In this document: one piece after another, positions 1-7,129 of the stretch
Layout: every line of letters starts with the position of its first letter
Position numbering within the stretch: the first letter of the stretch is position 1
From: Magnetococcales bacterium
GTDB lineage: Bacteria; Pseudomonadota; Magnetococcia; Magnetococcales; JADGCH01
NCBI GenBank assembly: GCA_015228995.1
Contig: JADGCM010000009.1
Location: forward strand, 1 to 22,611
DNA: 22,611 nucleotides
Direction: 5' to 3'
Position numbers and translations under genes: made by a program
The notes under the pieces: generated by a model
Told to the model about the DNA's origin: nothing
What the model saw: only the letters and a program-made list of their open reading frames with translations
The model's database searches: none

Positions 1-717
1 AGCTTCAAGGACTTCACAGGTATCGATTCCTAATCGATTAAAAATCATGGCGAGCTCATTGATCAGAGCAATATTAACATCACGTTGAGTGTTTTCAATC
101 ACTTTTGCTGCTTCGGCAACGCGAATTGAGCTGGCACGAAAGGTCCCCGCATGGATAACACGCCGGTACAGGGCATCGACTCGTTCGGCAGCAGCAGCTG
201 TTGAGCCGGAGGTGACTTTACGAATGGTCGTCAGCCGATGGGCCCGGTCTCCTGGATTGATCCGTTCTGGACTGTACCCAATACAGAAATCTTGGTTAAG
301 AATCAAACCCGAGCAACGTTGCAACACCGGCACACATACCTCCTCGGTAGCACCCGGGTAAACAGTTGACTCGTAGATGACTAGGTCGTCACGTTTTAAT
401 ACCCGCCCCACTGTTTCCGAGGCGCCCAACAGCGGTGCAAAATCGGGTTGCCGATGGCTGTTGACCGGTGTCGGTACGGCAACAATGTAGATGTTACAAT
501 CGGCAATGGCCTCAATATGGGTGGTAAAAGAGAGTTGTTGTGCCTGCTGCAACTCCTCAGTGTCTACCTCCAGGGTGTGGTCATGGCCGGCGCGTAGTTG
601 TTCAACGCGAGATTCTTTGAGGTCAAAGCCAACTGTTGGATAGTGTTTGCCAAACTCGACGGCCAGTGGTAACCCGACGTAACCAAGACCGATAATAGCG
701 ATTTTGTCTTTTCCCAT
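1..717 (-). CDS. Nucleotide-sugar 6-dehydrogenase, TviB/WbpA type (partial, C-terminus beyond window)
   Basis: This reading frame is open from the ATG at 717 to the window edge, giving 239 codons of a family usually about 420-430 residues long. The N-terminus has the NAD-binding Rossmann motif IGLGYVGLPLAVEFG. The segments YESTVYPGATEEVCVPVL, GYSPERINPGD and VIENTQRDVNIALINELA are typical of the TviB/WbpA branch, which oxidises UDP-N-acetylhexosamines to the uronic acids used for capsule, Vi-type or O-antigen sugars. Ordinary UDP-glucose dehydrogenase is the less likely alternative. The catalytic Cys region lies in the missing C-terminal part. The gene is divergent from the decarboxylase gene at 855, which suggests a polysaccharide locus. 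A GGAG sits about 12 bases before the ATG, a slightly long spacing. Family assignment is firm; exact substrate is inferred. Confidence 0.9.
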   Translation of the reverse strand, partial: MGKDKIAIIGLGYVGLPLAVEFGKHYPTVGFDLKESRVEQLRAGHDHTLEVDTEELQQAQQLSFTTHIEAIADCNIYIVAVPTPVNSHRQPDFAPLLGASETVGRVLKRDDLVIYESTVYPGATEEVCVPVLQRCSGLILNQDFCIGYSPERINPGDRAHRLTTIRKVTSGSTAAAAERVDALYRRVIHAGTFRASSIRVAEAAKVIENTQRDVNIALINELAMIFNRLGIDTCEVLEA

Positions 718-740
718 GGCGGACGTTATCTCCATACGGA

Positions 741-770
741 TTGCTATTTGCCCACTTGCTATTCTACAAT
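741..770 (+). promoter_or_regulatory. Candidate sigma70 promoter for the UXS-PilZ-exonuclease operon
   Basis: A -35 box TTGCTA (741-746) and a -10 box TACAAT (765-770) are 18 bases apart, predicting a start near 777 and a leader of about 78 bases before the ATG at 855. It interlocks with the opposing promoter at 761-790. Found by eye only. Confidence 0.45.
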
Positions 771-790
771 ATGGCGCTATCATAGGGCAA
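761..790 (-). promoter_or_regulatory. Candidate sigma70 promoter for the nucleotide-sugar dehydrogenase gene
   Basis: Read on the minus strand, a -35 box TTGCCC (785-790) and a -10 box TAGAAT (761-766) are separated by 18 bases. Transcription would start near 754, leaving a leader of about 37 bases. The -10 box overlaps that of the plus-strand promoter by two bases. Found by eye only. Confidence 0.45.
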
Positions 791-854
791 TGTGAAAAGC
801 CTCAGGTGGGCTATGTTGCACTTAAACGATTGGCTTAGACTGGAACAAGATGAC

Positions 855-1811
855 ATGAAAAATTATCAACGCAAGCGGGTGCTGGTAACGGGTGGCGCTG
901 GTTTTCTGGGGTCGCACCTGTGCGAGAAACTCCTCAACCAAGGCCATGAGGTGCTTTGTCTCGACAATTTTTTTACCGGCACCCGCGATAACATCTTGCC
1001 CTTACTGGATCATGCCCACTTTGAGTTGATCCGTCACGACGTCACTTTCCCACTCTTTGTCGAGGTGGATGAGATTTATAACTTGGCTTGTCCTGCCTCA
1101 CCGGTCCATTATCAGTTTGATCCGGTGCAAACCACAAAAACCAGTGTCCATGGCGCCATCAATATGCTCGGTTTGGCAAAGAGGGTCAAAGCCAGGATCA
1201 TGCAAGCCTCGACCAGTGAGGTGTACGGCGATCCCCACATTCATCCGCAGACCGAGGATTATTGGGGTCATGTCAATCCGATTGGTTTCCGTGCCTGCTA
1301 CGATGAGGGTAAGCGCTGTGCTGAGACTCTGTTTTTCGACTACCACCGCCAGCACCATTTACCGATCAAAGTCGCCCGCATCTTCAATACCTATGGTCCG
1401 CACATGCACCCGGACGATGGCCGTGTTGTTTCTAATTTTATTGTGCAAGCCCTGCAAGGTCGGCCACTTACCATCTATGGCGATGGCAGTCAGACCCGTT
1501 CTTTCTGCTATGTGGATGACCTCATAGACGGTTTCTTGCGTTTGATGGCCTCTCCAGACGATTTTACCGGGCCGGTCAATCTGGGAAATCCGGGTGAATT
1601 TACTATTTTGGAGTTGGCACAGCAGGTGCTCGACTTGACCGGTTCGGCAGCAAAGTTGGAGTTCCGCCCTCTGCCACACGACGATCCGCGCCAACGCCAA
1701 CCCGATATCTCGCTAGCGCGGGAAAAGCTGGGGTGGGATGTAAAAATCCCACTACGAGAGGGGCTCAAGCCGACTATTGCCTATTTTGAGAAACGGCTTG
1801 CCGTGCGGTAA
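855..1811 (+). CDS. UDP-glucuronate decarboxylase-like SDR enzyme (UDP-xylose synthase family)
   Basis: This 318-residue extended short-chain dehydrogenase has the NAD motif TGGAGFLGSHL at residues 12-22, a TSEVYG segment from about 120, and the catalytic pair Tyr149/Lys153 in YDEGKR. NLACPASPVHYQFDPVQT and YGPHMHPDDGRVVSNFI are hallmarks of the UXS family, which oxidises, decarboxylates and re-reduces UDP-glucuronate to UDP-xylose. The frame is open back to a GTG at 792. I chose the ATG at 855 because it places the Rossmann motif at the usual distance; the 21-residue extension looks non-conserved. The stop lies four bases before the PilZ gene, so they are probably co-transcribed. With the divergent dehydrogenase it probably supplies an activated sugar for surface polysaccharide. 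The UDP-N-acetylglucosaminuronate analogue is a possible alternative substrate. Confidence 0.92.
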   Translation: MKNYQRKRVLVTGGAGFLGSHLCEKLLNQGHEVLCLDNFFTGTRDNILPLLDHAHFELIRHDVTFPLFVEVDEIYNLACPASPVHYQFDPVQTTKTSVHGAINMLGLAKRVKARIMQASTSEVYGDPHIHPQTEDYWGHVNPIGFRACYDEGKRCAETLFFDYHRQHHLPIKVARIFNTYGPHMHPDDGRVVSNFIVQALQGRPLTIYGDGSQTRSFCYVDDLIDGFLRLMASPDDFTGPVNLGNPGEFTILELAQQVLDLTGSAAKLEFRPLPHDDPRQRQPDISLAREKLGWDVKIPLREGLKPTIAYFEKRLAVR

Positions 1812-1815
1812 TGAC

Positions 1816-2121
1816 ATGAGCAACAAACGTCAACATGATCGAGTGCCGTTTAACGAACATGTCGTTTTATTGCTACCGGATGGGAGTGAGATTGCTGGTT
1901 ATGCCCGTGATGCCGGCTTTGGTGGCTACCTGCTGGAACCTGACCATCCGATTGGAGAGAGGGTCCAGGTGGGCATGGCGTGCCGGATTGCTGTCGATCT
2001 GTTTGGCCAGAACACCCTGCTGGAGTGCAGAGTTATGCGGATAACGGCTGCTGGGGTGGGTCTACAGTTGCAGCGGGTCAACCCGGCACCGGAAGTTAAC
2101 GAGGGGACTAACACACCATGA
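1816..2121 (+). CDS. Small PilZ-domain protein (putative c-di-GMP receptor)
   Basis: The 101-residue product is a stand-alone PilZ-like domain. The N-terminal RxxxR motif is present as Arg5-Gln-His-Asp-Arg9. The second motif, normally (D/N)xSxxG, reads Asp32-Ala-Gly-Phe-Gly-Gly37, so the Ser is replaced by Gly. The rest alternates short hydrophobic strands as expected of a PilZ barrel. PilZ proteins bind cyclic di-GMP and tune exopolysaccharide synthesis or motility, which would fit its place directly after a nucleotide-sugar enzyme. The altered motif could weaken ligand binding. The ATG at 1816 was preferred over an upstream in-frame ATG at 1777 that lies inside the previous gene. Its stop overlaps the next start in ATGA, so translation is probably coupled. 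Confidence 0.72.
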   Translation: MSNKRQHDRVPFNEHVVLLLPDGSEIAGYARDAGFGGYLLEPDHPIGERVQVGMACRIAVDLFGQNTLLECRVMRITAAGVGLQLQRVNPAPEVNEGTNTP

Positions 2122-2753
2122 ATCTACCCGTTCACCCCCCAGTTATCTTATTGGATGACTTGGATGAAGAGCGTTTGCAAATTTATCTCAACAGCCCGCA
2201 GTTAGCGGTGGATACCGAAACGCGTGGTCTCTGTGTCCGACGCGACCGGTTGTGTCTGGTCCAGATGTGTAATGCCGAGGGGGTGGTCACCTTGGTCAAG
2301 ATCCGCGAAGAGAGGGAAACGCCACGTCTTAAGCAACTGTTGGAGTTTCACCAAGTGGAGAAGGTGTTCCACTTTGCCCGTTACGACATGGCCACACTGC
2401 TCTATTGGTTGGGGATACAGGTCTATCCCGTTTATTGCACCAAAATAGCCTCACGTATCGGTCGTACCTACACCGATCGACACGGATTGAAAGACCTAAC
2501 CCGAGAATTTTTCGGTGTTGACATGAACAAGGATCAACAGTCTTCCGACTGGGCCAGTGAGACGCTGTCGCCGGAACAACAGCAGTACGCTGCCAACGAT
2601 GTGACGTTATTGCTGGCCGTTCGTGATAAATTAGAGGCCATCTTGAGGCGCGAGCAGCGCGATTCCCTGGCCCGTGCCTGCATGGATTTTCTATCGGTAC
2701 GGGTGGCGCTAGACTTGGCTGGTTGGGAAGGGGAGGATATTTTTGCCCATTAG
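2118..2753 (+). CDS. RNase D-like 3'-5' exonuclease (DEDDy, without HRDC domain)
   Basis: The 211-residue protein is a single DEDDy exonuclease domain. Exo I is VDTETRG (Asp32, Glu34), Exo II is FHFARYDMATL (Asp90), and Exo III is YAANDVTLL (Tyr157, Asp161), so all four metal ligands and the Tyr are present. Classical RNase D of about 370 residues carries C-terminal HRDC domains, which this protein lacks; short versions are common in proteobacteria. Expected activity is metal-dependent 3' trimming of structured RNA such as tRNA precursors. A GAGGGGA at 2101-2107 is a good ribosome binding site for the ATG, which overlaps the PilZ stop by four bases. The last 45 bases run against a possible small convergent gene. 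Confidence 0.9.
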   Translation: MNLPVHPPVILLDDLDEERLQIYLNSPQLAVDTETRGLCVRRDRLCLVQMCNAEGVVTLVKIREERETPRLKQLLEFHQVEKVFHFARYDMATLLYWLGIQVYPVYCTKIASRIGRTYTDRHGLKDLTREFFGVDMNKDQQSSDWASETLSPEQQQYAANDVTLLLAVRDKLEAILRREQRDSLARACMDFLSVRVALDLAGWEGEDIFAH

Positions 2754-2930
2754 GGCGATAAATCGATCAGTCCCTTGGATGCCGTGATCCCAAGCTGTAA
2801 CGACCACGCGAGTGCCTGGACCAGGAGCTGCTGCAGGCGGTGATGCCGTTTTGGCTGCAGGGGCCGGCTGTGCCGCCAGCCATTGCTGATACAACGGTTG
2901 CAACGCCGGTGGCCATGTTGGCTGTGTCAT
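2709..2930 (-). CDS. Hypothetical small Ala/Pro-rich protein
   Basis: This possible 73-residue protein starts at an ATG (2930); an in-frame GTG at 2945 would add five residues. The middle is rich in Pro and Ala, followed by a less biased C-terminus with TRVVVTAWDHGIQGTDRF. I recognise no family. It would be the last gene of the minus-strand unit that includes the oxidoreductase, but it is separated from the preceding small gene by the GC-rich palindromic repeat and its 3' end overlaps the exonuclease gene by 45 bases. The only purine-rich stretch upstream belongs to the repeat. It may equally be a chance open frame. Confidence 0.35.
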   Translation of the reverse strand: MTQPTWPPALQPLYQQWLAAQPAPAAKTASPPAAAPGPGTRVVVTAWDHGIQGTDRFIALMGKNILPFPTSQV

Positions 2931-2944
2931 GATCGGGCTTGGCA

Positions 2945-3044
2945 CCCCCCTCAGCCCCCGGCCCCCTCTCCCACAGGTGGAGAGGGGGGAGCATGGAGCG
3001 ATTTCTTTACCCTCTCCCCTTGTGGGAGAGGGCGGGGTGGGGGA
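2945..3044. repeat. GC-rich palindromic repeat element with two hairpins
   Basis: Two strong hairpins lie back to back. The first pairs 2962-2971 with 2979-2988 (10 bp stem, loop CACAGGT). The second pairs 3010-3018 with 3024-3032 (9 bp stem, loop CTTGT). The outer flanks are also related: C-rich text at 2945-2961 is roughly the reverse complement of G-rich text at 3033-3043, so the whole block is an imperfect inverted repeat around a 20-base centre. Partial copies occur at 8388-8418 and 22561-22592, showing a dispersed family. It resembles the REP-like CCCTCTCCC/GGGAGAGGG repeats seen in many proteobacteria. Lying between convergent genes, it may also stop or stabilise transcripts. Confidence 0.8.
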
Positions 3045-3257
3045 TTAGATTTCAAATTGCAACGATGGGGCATCGGTCGACAGAACGGCTAAGCCATACA
3101 AGGTCATCAGGCTTTGGCCGGGGTCATTGCCATAGATCTGGTAGAGTTCCCACCGCAGATCAGCGGCTTGGGCTGCAGTGAGACGGACCCCCATGGCCTG
3201 ACGTCCGCCGTCAAACTCATAACGATCTTTCAGCTGCTTGAGTTCGGATAGGGTCAT
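3045..3257 (-). CDS. Conserved-looking hypothetical small protein, coupled to the FAD/Fe-S oxidoreductase
   Basis: The 70-residue product begins MTLSELKQLKDRYEF and ends SLQFEI. Its ATG (3255-3257) overlaps the TGA of the oxidoreductase gene in an ATGA, strong support for real, coupled translation. The composition is balanced and soluble, with a predicted N-terminal helix, a second helix around TAAQAADLRWELYQIYG, and no Cys, signal peptide or membrane segment. I do not recognise the family. Possible roles include an accessory or stability factor for the oxidoreductase, but this rests on position only. The stop sits immediately beside the GC-rich palindromic repeat, so the last residues may have been altered by repeat insertion. 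Confidence 0.65.
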   Translation of the reverse strand: MTLSELKQLKDRYEFDGGRQAMGVRLTAAQAADLRWELYQIYGNDPGQSLMTLYGLAVLSTDAPSLQFEI

Positions 3258-6200
3258 AGCAGCACCCGTTCAATGGCCCCGTGGCGGGCCTGCTCAATAA
3301 AACGTGTCATCCAATCGGGTCCCAGTAGGCGGCGTGCCACCTCGACCACTAGGAATTCTGCTTCGATCGGTAGGTCGGCACGATAACGCGACAATCCCTG
3401 TAGACAGGAGGGACAAGTGGTATAGATGGGTACAGGAGAGGCCGTAGCCGTTGTTGCTACACACCGTATCCCCTCCTGCAACGACTCCTCCTTGCGGAAA
3501 CGAGCCTGGGTGGCAATATCGGGACGGGCCACCGCGAAGGTACCGGCCTCACCGCAACAACGGTCCGATAAAATGGCCTCTCCCCCCAATAGTGCACTCG
3601 CTACCTGTAACGGATTATGAATGTGGCTGGGTGAATGACACGGGTCGTGGAATAAAAACGGCGCGCTTCCCGCAGCCGCCGTCGTTTGCACCCCTTTTTC
3701 CAACAGATACTCGTGGATGTCCATGATGCGACAGCCAGGGAATATCTTATCAAACTCATACTGGGTCATTTGCCCAAGACAAGTGCCGCAGGAAACGACG
3801 ACCGTACCGATATCAAGATAGCGTAAAGTGGTAGCCAAACGATGGAACAACACCCGGTTTCTGGTGACGATCTGCCGTGACAATTGGGTATTGCCCGTGG
3901 CTGCTTGGGGAAAGCCACAACAAAGATAACCCGGCGGCAATACTGTGCGTAGGCCTAGATGGGTCAACACCGCTAATACCGCTAGCGAGACATCGCTGAA
4001 CAACCGCTCACAACCACAGCCTGGGAAGTAAAATACCGCTTCGTTGTCATCGCCGTTGTTGTTGCTCATGCGGGGATCACGAATAATCGAAACCAAATGG
4101 GTGTCGCGATCAAGACCGAGTAGTGCCCGGCTGCTGTGAATGGGCAGACGCCCCGGCAACGGCCGGTTGACCAGATGGATCACTTGCGCCTTGAATGAAG
4201 GGGGATGGTTGGTGGCGCGAGGCCGCTGTTGTTTTGGGGCTAACCAAGCCATGCGTTTGGCCAAGGCGTGAGCGGTGCGCTGAGCAGTATAACCCCAACG
4301 CAATACGGTATCCCGCAGCCATTCGATGGAACGGGCATCGGTGATGGTCAGGAAGGCCATTGCTAGCTGGCTGCCGAGAGAACGGCGTTTTTGGCCACGC
4401 GCTCGCAAAATATCGCGAATCAGCATCGTTACCTGACCAAAGTCGATATTGACCGGGCAGGGGACCGCACAGCGGTGGCAGATGGTGCAGTGGTCAGCTA
4501 CCTCGTTTAATTCATCAAAATGGCGCACCGATAAACCACGGTGGGTCTGCTCCTCGTGTAAAAAGGCCTCAATGATCAATCCGGCCGCCAGGATTTTATT
4601 GCGCGGGGAGAAGAGTAGATTGGCTGTCGGTACGTGGGTGGTACAAACAGCTTTGCACTTGCCACAACGCAAACAATTGCGGATGGCATCGTTTAAGTCG
4701 CCCAAGGCGCTCTCACGCAGGATCAAGGCCTCTTCTTGTACCAACCGCAATGACGGTGTGTAGGCATTACGCAGGTCAGCCCCAGGCAACAATTTACCGC
4801 GGTTGAAATGACCATGAGGATCGATCTGGGATTTATAGTGTTGGAACTCGCCAATCTCTTGGGCATCCAGGTAATTAAGTTTGGTCATGCCGATGCCATG
4901 TTCACCCGAGACACATCCGCCCAGCTGCACCGCCAGACGCATGATGCGATCCACCATGCGGGTGGCCTCCTGCAACATCTCGTAGTCATTGGAATTAACC
5001 GGGATGTTGGTATGGACATTGCCGTCGCCAGCGTGCATGTGTAAAGCGATGAACAGACGGCTTGATTTGACGCTGGTGTGGATTTCCGCCACTTTGCGCC
5101 ACAGCGGCAACCAAAAATCGCCCGCCCAGACATTGTGCAGCGGTCGTTCGATCTCGGCACGATAGGAGATGCGGACATCGCGGCGCAACAGTAACGTCAA
5201 TAAGGTGTCATCTGCGGTCGTGCGTTGCCGCTCTTCTTCGTGCAGCAGTTCACCATGGAGATTGGCTTGCTCATCAAGGTGGTCCAATAACCCTTGCCAA
5301 CGCCATTCAACCCGTGCCAATAGTTCCAACGCGGCGCCTATTTTGCCGACAACAATGTCATCGTGCTCTTGCCGAACATTGTCATGAGCGGACCAAAGAC
5401 GCTGCCACGAGCCATCGCTGAGCAGTGTTCGTAACTGTTGGATCAGCACCAGCTTATTGCGGGTTGATTGCTCAATGTTGATGCGCTCGATGCCTCGGTT
5501 GTATTCGGCCAACCGTTCCAGGGGAATGACCACATCTTCATTGATTTTGAAGGCATTGGTGTGGGCGGCGATGGCGGCCGTGCGGGCGCGATCCGCCCAA
5601 AAACGATGGCGTGCCTCGGGCGTGACGGCAATAAATCCCTCCCCGTCACAACGATTGGCTAAATGGACGATATGGGAGGCAGCTTGTGCCAACTGCGGCT
5701 CATCATCGCTGACCAGATCGGCCAACAGCACCATCTTGAGGCGTTCGTGGCGCGAGGCTTTGGTGTTATAACCAATGGCACGCACATAACGCTCATCCAG
5801 GTGCTCCAAACCAGCACACTGAACGGTTGCATGGGCATCTAGGTATTGTTTAACCGCCACAATGGCCGCCACCGCTTGCGACAGGTCAGCACCAAAGAAC
5901 TCCAGACAGACGGTGCGAATAAAACGCGGCAACCGATGCAAGACAAACACCGCGCTGGTAATAAGACCATCGCACCCCTCTTTTTGGATGCCGGGAATGC
6001 CGCCTAAGAATTTATCGGTGACATCCTTGCCTAAACCGGTCTTACGCAGCTGCTCGCGTGATACCGACAACAGCGTCGGTGTGCCGTCAAGGGTTACCCC
6101 ATCCTCACGGTAATGGGCTACCTGAAACCGTGCCTCGGGCAGCTCATGGATTTTGCCCAGGTTATGATTGAGACGGGTTACCTCCATCCAGCGACCATTG

Positions 6201-7129
6201 GCGTCCACCATGCGCCAAGAAACCAAGTTGTCCAGGGTGGTGCCCCACAACACCGCTTTTTTACCGCCGGCATTCATGGCAATATTACCACCGATGGTAC
6301 AGGAATTTTGTGAGGTCGGGTCGACGGCAAACACCCATCCGGCTTGTTCAGCTGCCTCGGAGACGCGCTTGGTTACCACTCCCGACCCAACCCGCATGGT
6401 AGCGACTGGCTCTGGCCAGCCAGCAATAGGGCGGATTACCACTGGGTCGATCCTGGTCAGCTTTTCGGTATTGATGACGGCCGTATCCGGAAACAACGGT
6501 ACTGCTGAACCAGTGTAACCGGTCCCCCCACCACGTGGAATGATGGTCAGTCCGAGCGCGATGCAGCCGTGAACAATGGCGGCTACCTCCTCTTCACGAT
6601 CCGGGGTGATGACCACAAAAGGATATTCTACCCGCCAGTCTGTCGCATCTGTTACATGAGAGACACGAGCAAAACCACTAAAGTCAATATTATCTTTTTG
6701 GGTGTAGTGAGAGAGTCGACGCACGGTCTGCTGGCGCAGCTCAAGCTGCTGTTCCAGCCAGGTTAGCAGATTATGCACTGCTCGACGGGTATGCTCCACC
6801 AAACGCAATACCAGTTGGTTATGGTCGGCACGGGCCTCAATCTGGCCAACACGCTGCCAGAGAATGTTAAAAAAAGCGTCCCGACGTTTGGGATTTTCCA
6901 GCAAATCGTCTTGTAGGAACGGATTGCGCGATACGATCCATAGATCCCCCAACACTTCAAACAGCAGCCGTGCCGAACGACCGGTGCGCCGTTGCTCGCG
7001 CAGTTGATCCAATACCTGCCACATCTCCTCACCGAGAAAACGGTGCACGATTTCACGATCGGAGAAGGAGGTATAATTGTAGGGAATCTCACGGATGCGC
7101 GATTCCGTTGGCGGCAGTGAAGCGGTCAT
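3254..7129 (-). CDS. Giant FAD/FMN-dependent oxidoreductase with Fe-S and CCG domains (DUF3683 type)
   Basis: The 1291-residue protein fuses modules usually found on separate subunits. Residues 1-150 match the DUF3683-type leader (IREIPYNYTSFSDREIVHRF). A PCMH-type FAD-binding domain follows, with PRGGGTGYTGSAVPL at 198-212. The FAD-linked oxidase C-terminal domain carries HMHAGDGNVHTN (697-708) and SGEHGIGMTK (741-750). Two 4Fe-4S motifs are at 819-829 (CLRCGKCKAVC) and 881-891 (CTICHRCAVPC). Two CCG domains are at 1038-1117 and 1164-1242, each with a CCG triplet and a terminal CxxC. This resembles a D-2-hydroxyacid (lactate or glycolate) dehydrogenase fused to a GlcF/heterodisulfide reductase-like electron-transfer arm. 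The substrate cannot be read from sequence. No membrane helix is evident. The start abuts the phosphofructokinase stop without a gap. Confidence 0.92.
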   Translation of the reverse strand: MTASLPPTESRIREIPYNYTSFSDREIVHRFLGEEMWQVLDQLREQRRTGRSARLLFEVLGDLWIVSRNPFLQDDLLENPKRRDAFFNILWQRVGQIEARADHNQLVLRLVEHTRRAVHNLLTWLEQQLELRQQTVRRLSHYTQKDNIDFSGFARVSHVTDATDWRVEYPFVVITPDREEEVAAIVHGCIALGLTIIPRGGGTGYTGSAVPLFPDTAVINTEKLTRIDPVVIRPIAGWPEPVATMRVGSGVVTKRVSEAAEQAGWVFAVDPTSQNSCTIGGNIAMNAGGKKAVLWGTTLDNLVSWRMVDANGRWMEVTRLNHNLGKIHELPEARFQVAHYREDGVTLDGTPTLLSVSREQLRKTGLGKDVTDKFLGGIPGIQKEGCDGLITSAVFVLHRLPRFIRTVCLEFFGADLSQAVAAIVAVKQYLDAHATVQCAGLEHLDERYVRAIGYNTKASRHERLKMVLLADLVSDDEPQLAQAASHIVHLANRCDGEGFIAVTPEARHRFWADRARTAAIAAHTNAFKINEDVVIPLERLAEYNRGIERINIEQSTRNKLVLIQQLRTLLSDGSWQRLWSAHDNVRQEHDDIVVGKIGAALELLARVEWRWQGLLDHLDEQANLHGELLHEEERQRTTADDTLLTLLLRRDVRISYRAEIERPLHNVWAGDFWLPLWRKVAEIHTSVKSSRLFIALHMHAGDGNVHTNIPVNSNDYEMLQEATRMVDRIMRLAVQLGGCVSGEHGIGMTKLNYLDAQEIGEFQHYKSQIDPHGHFNRGKLLPGADLRNAYTPSLRLVQEEALILRESALGDLNDAIRNCLRCGKCKAVCTTHVPTANLLFSPRNKILAAGLIIEAFLHEEQTHRGLSVRHFDELNEVADHCTICHRCAVPCPVNIDFGQVTMLIRDILRARGQKRRSLGSQLAMAFLTITDARSIEWLRDTVLRWGYTAQRTAHALAKRMAWLAPKQQRPRATNHPPSFKAQVIHLVNRPLPGRLPIHSSRALLGLDRDTHLVSIIRDPRMSNNNGDDNEAVFYFPGCGCERLFSDVSLAVLAVLTHLGLRTVLPPGYLCCGFPQAATGNTQLSRQIVTRNRVLFHRLATTLRYLDIGTVVVSCGTCLGQMTQYEFDKIFPGCRIMDIHEYLLEKGVQTTAAAGSAPFLFHDPCHSPSHIHNPLQVASALLGGEAILSDRCCGEAGTFAVARPDIATQARFRKEESLQEGIRCVATTATASPVPIYTTCPSCLQGLSRYRADLPIEAEFLVVEVARRLLGPDWMTRFIEQARHGAIERVLL

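Noticed and set aside
89..361. 90-codon plus-strand open frame
   Set aside because: Antisense to the clearly coding nucleotide-sugar dehydrogenase.
792..854. GTG start giving UXS 21 extra residues
   Set aside because: No good ribosome binding site, and the extra residues do not resemble the family; kept only as an alternative.
2883..3181. Short plus-strand open frames across the palindromic repeat
   Set aside because: They are translations of the GC-rich repeat with low-complexity products and no ribosome binding support.
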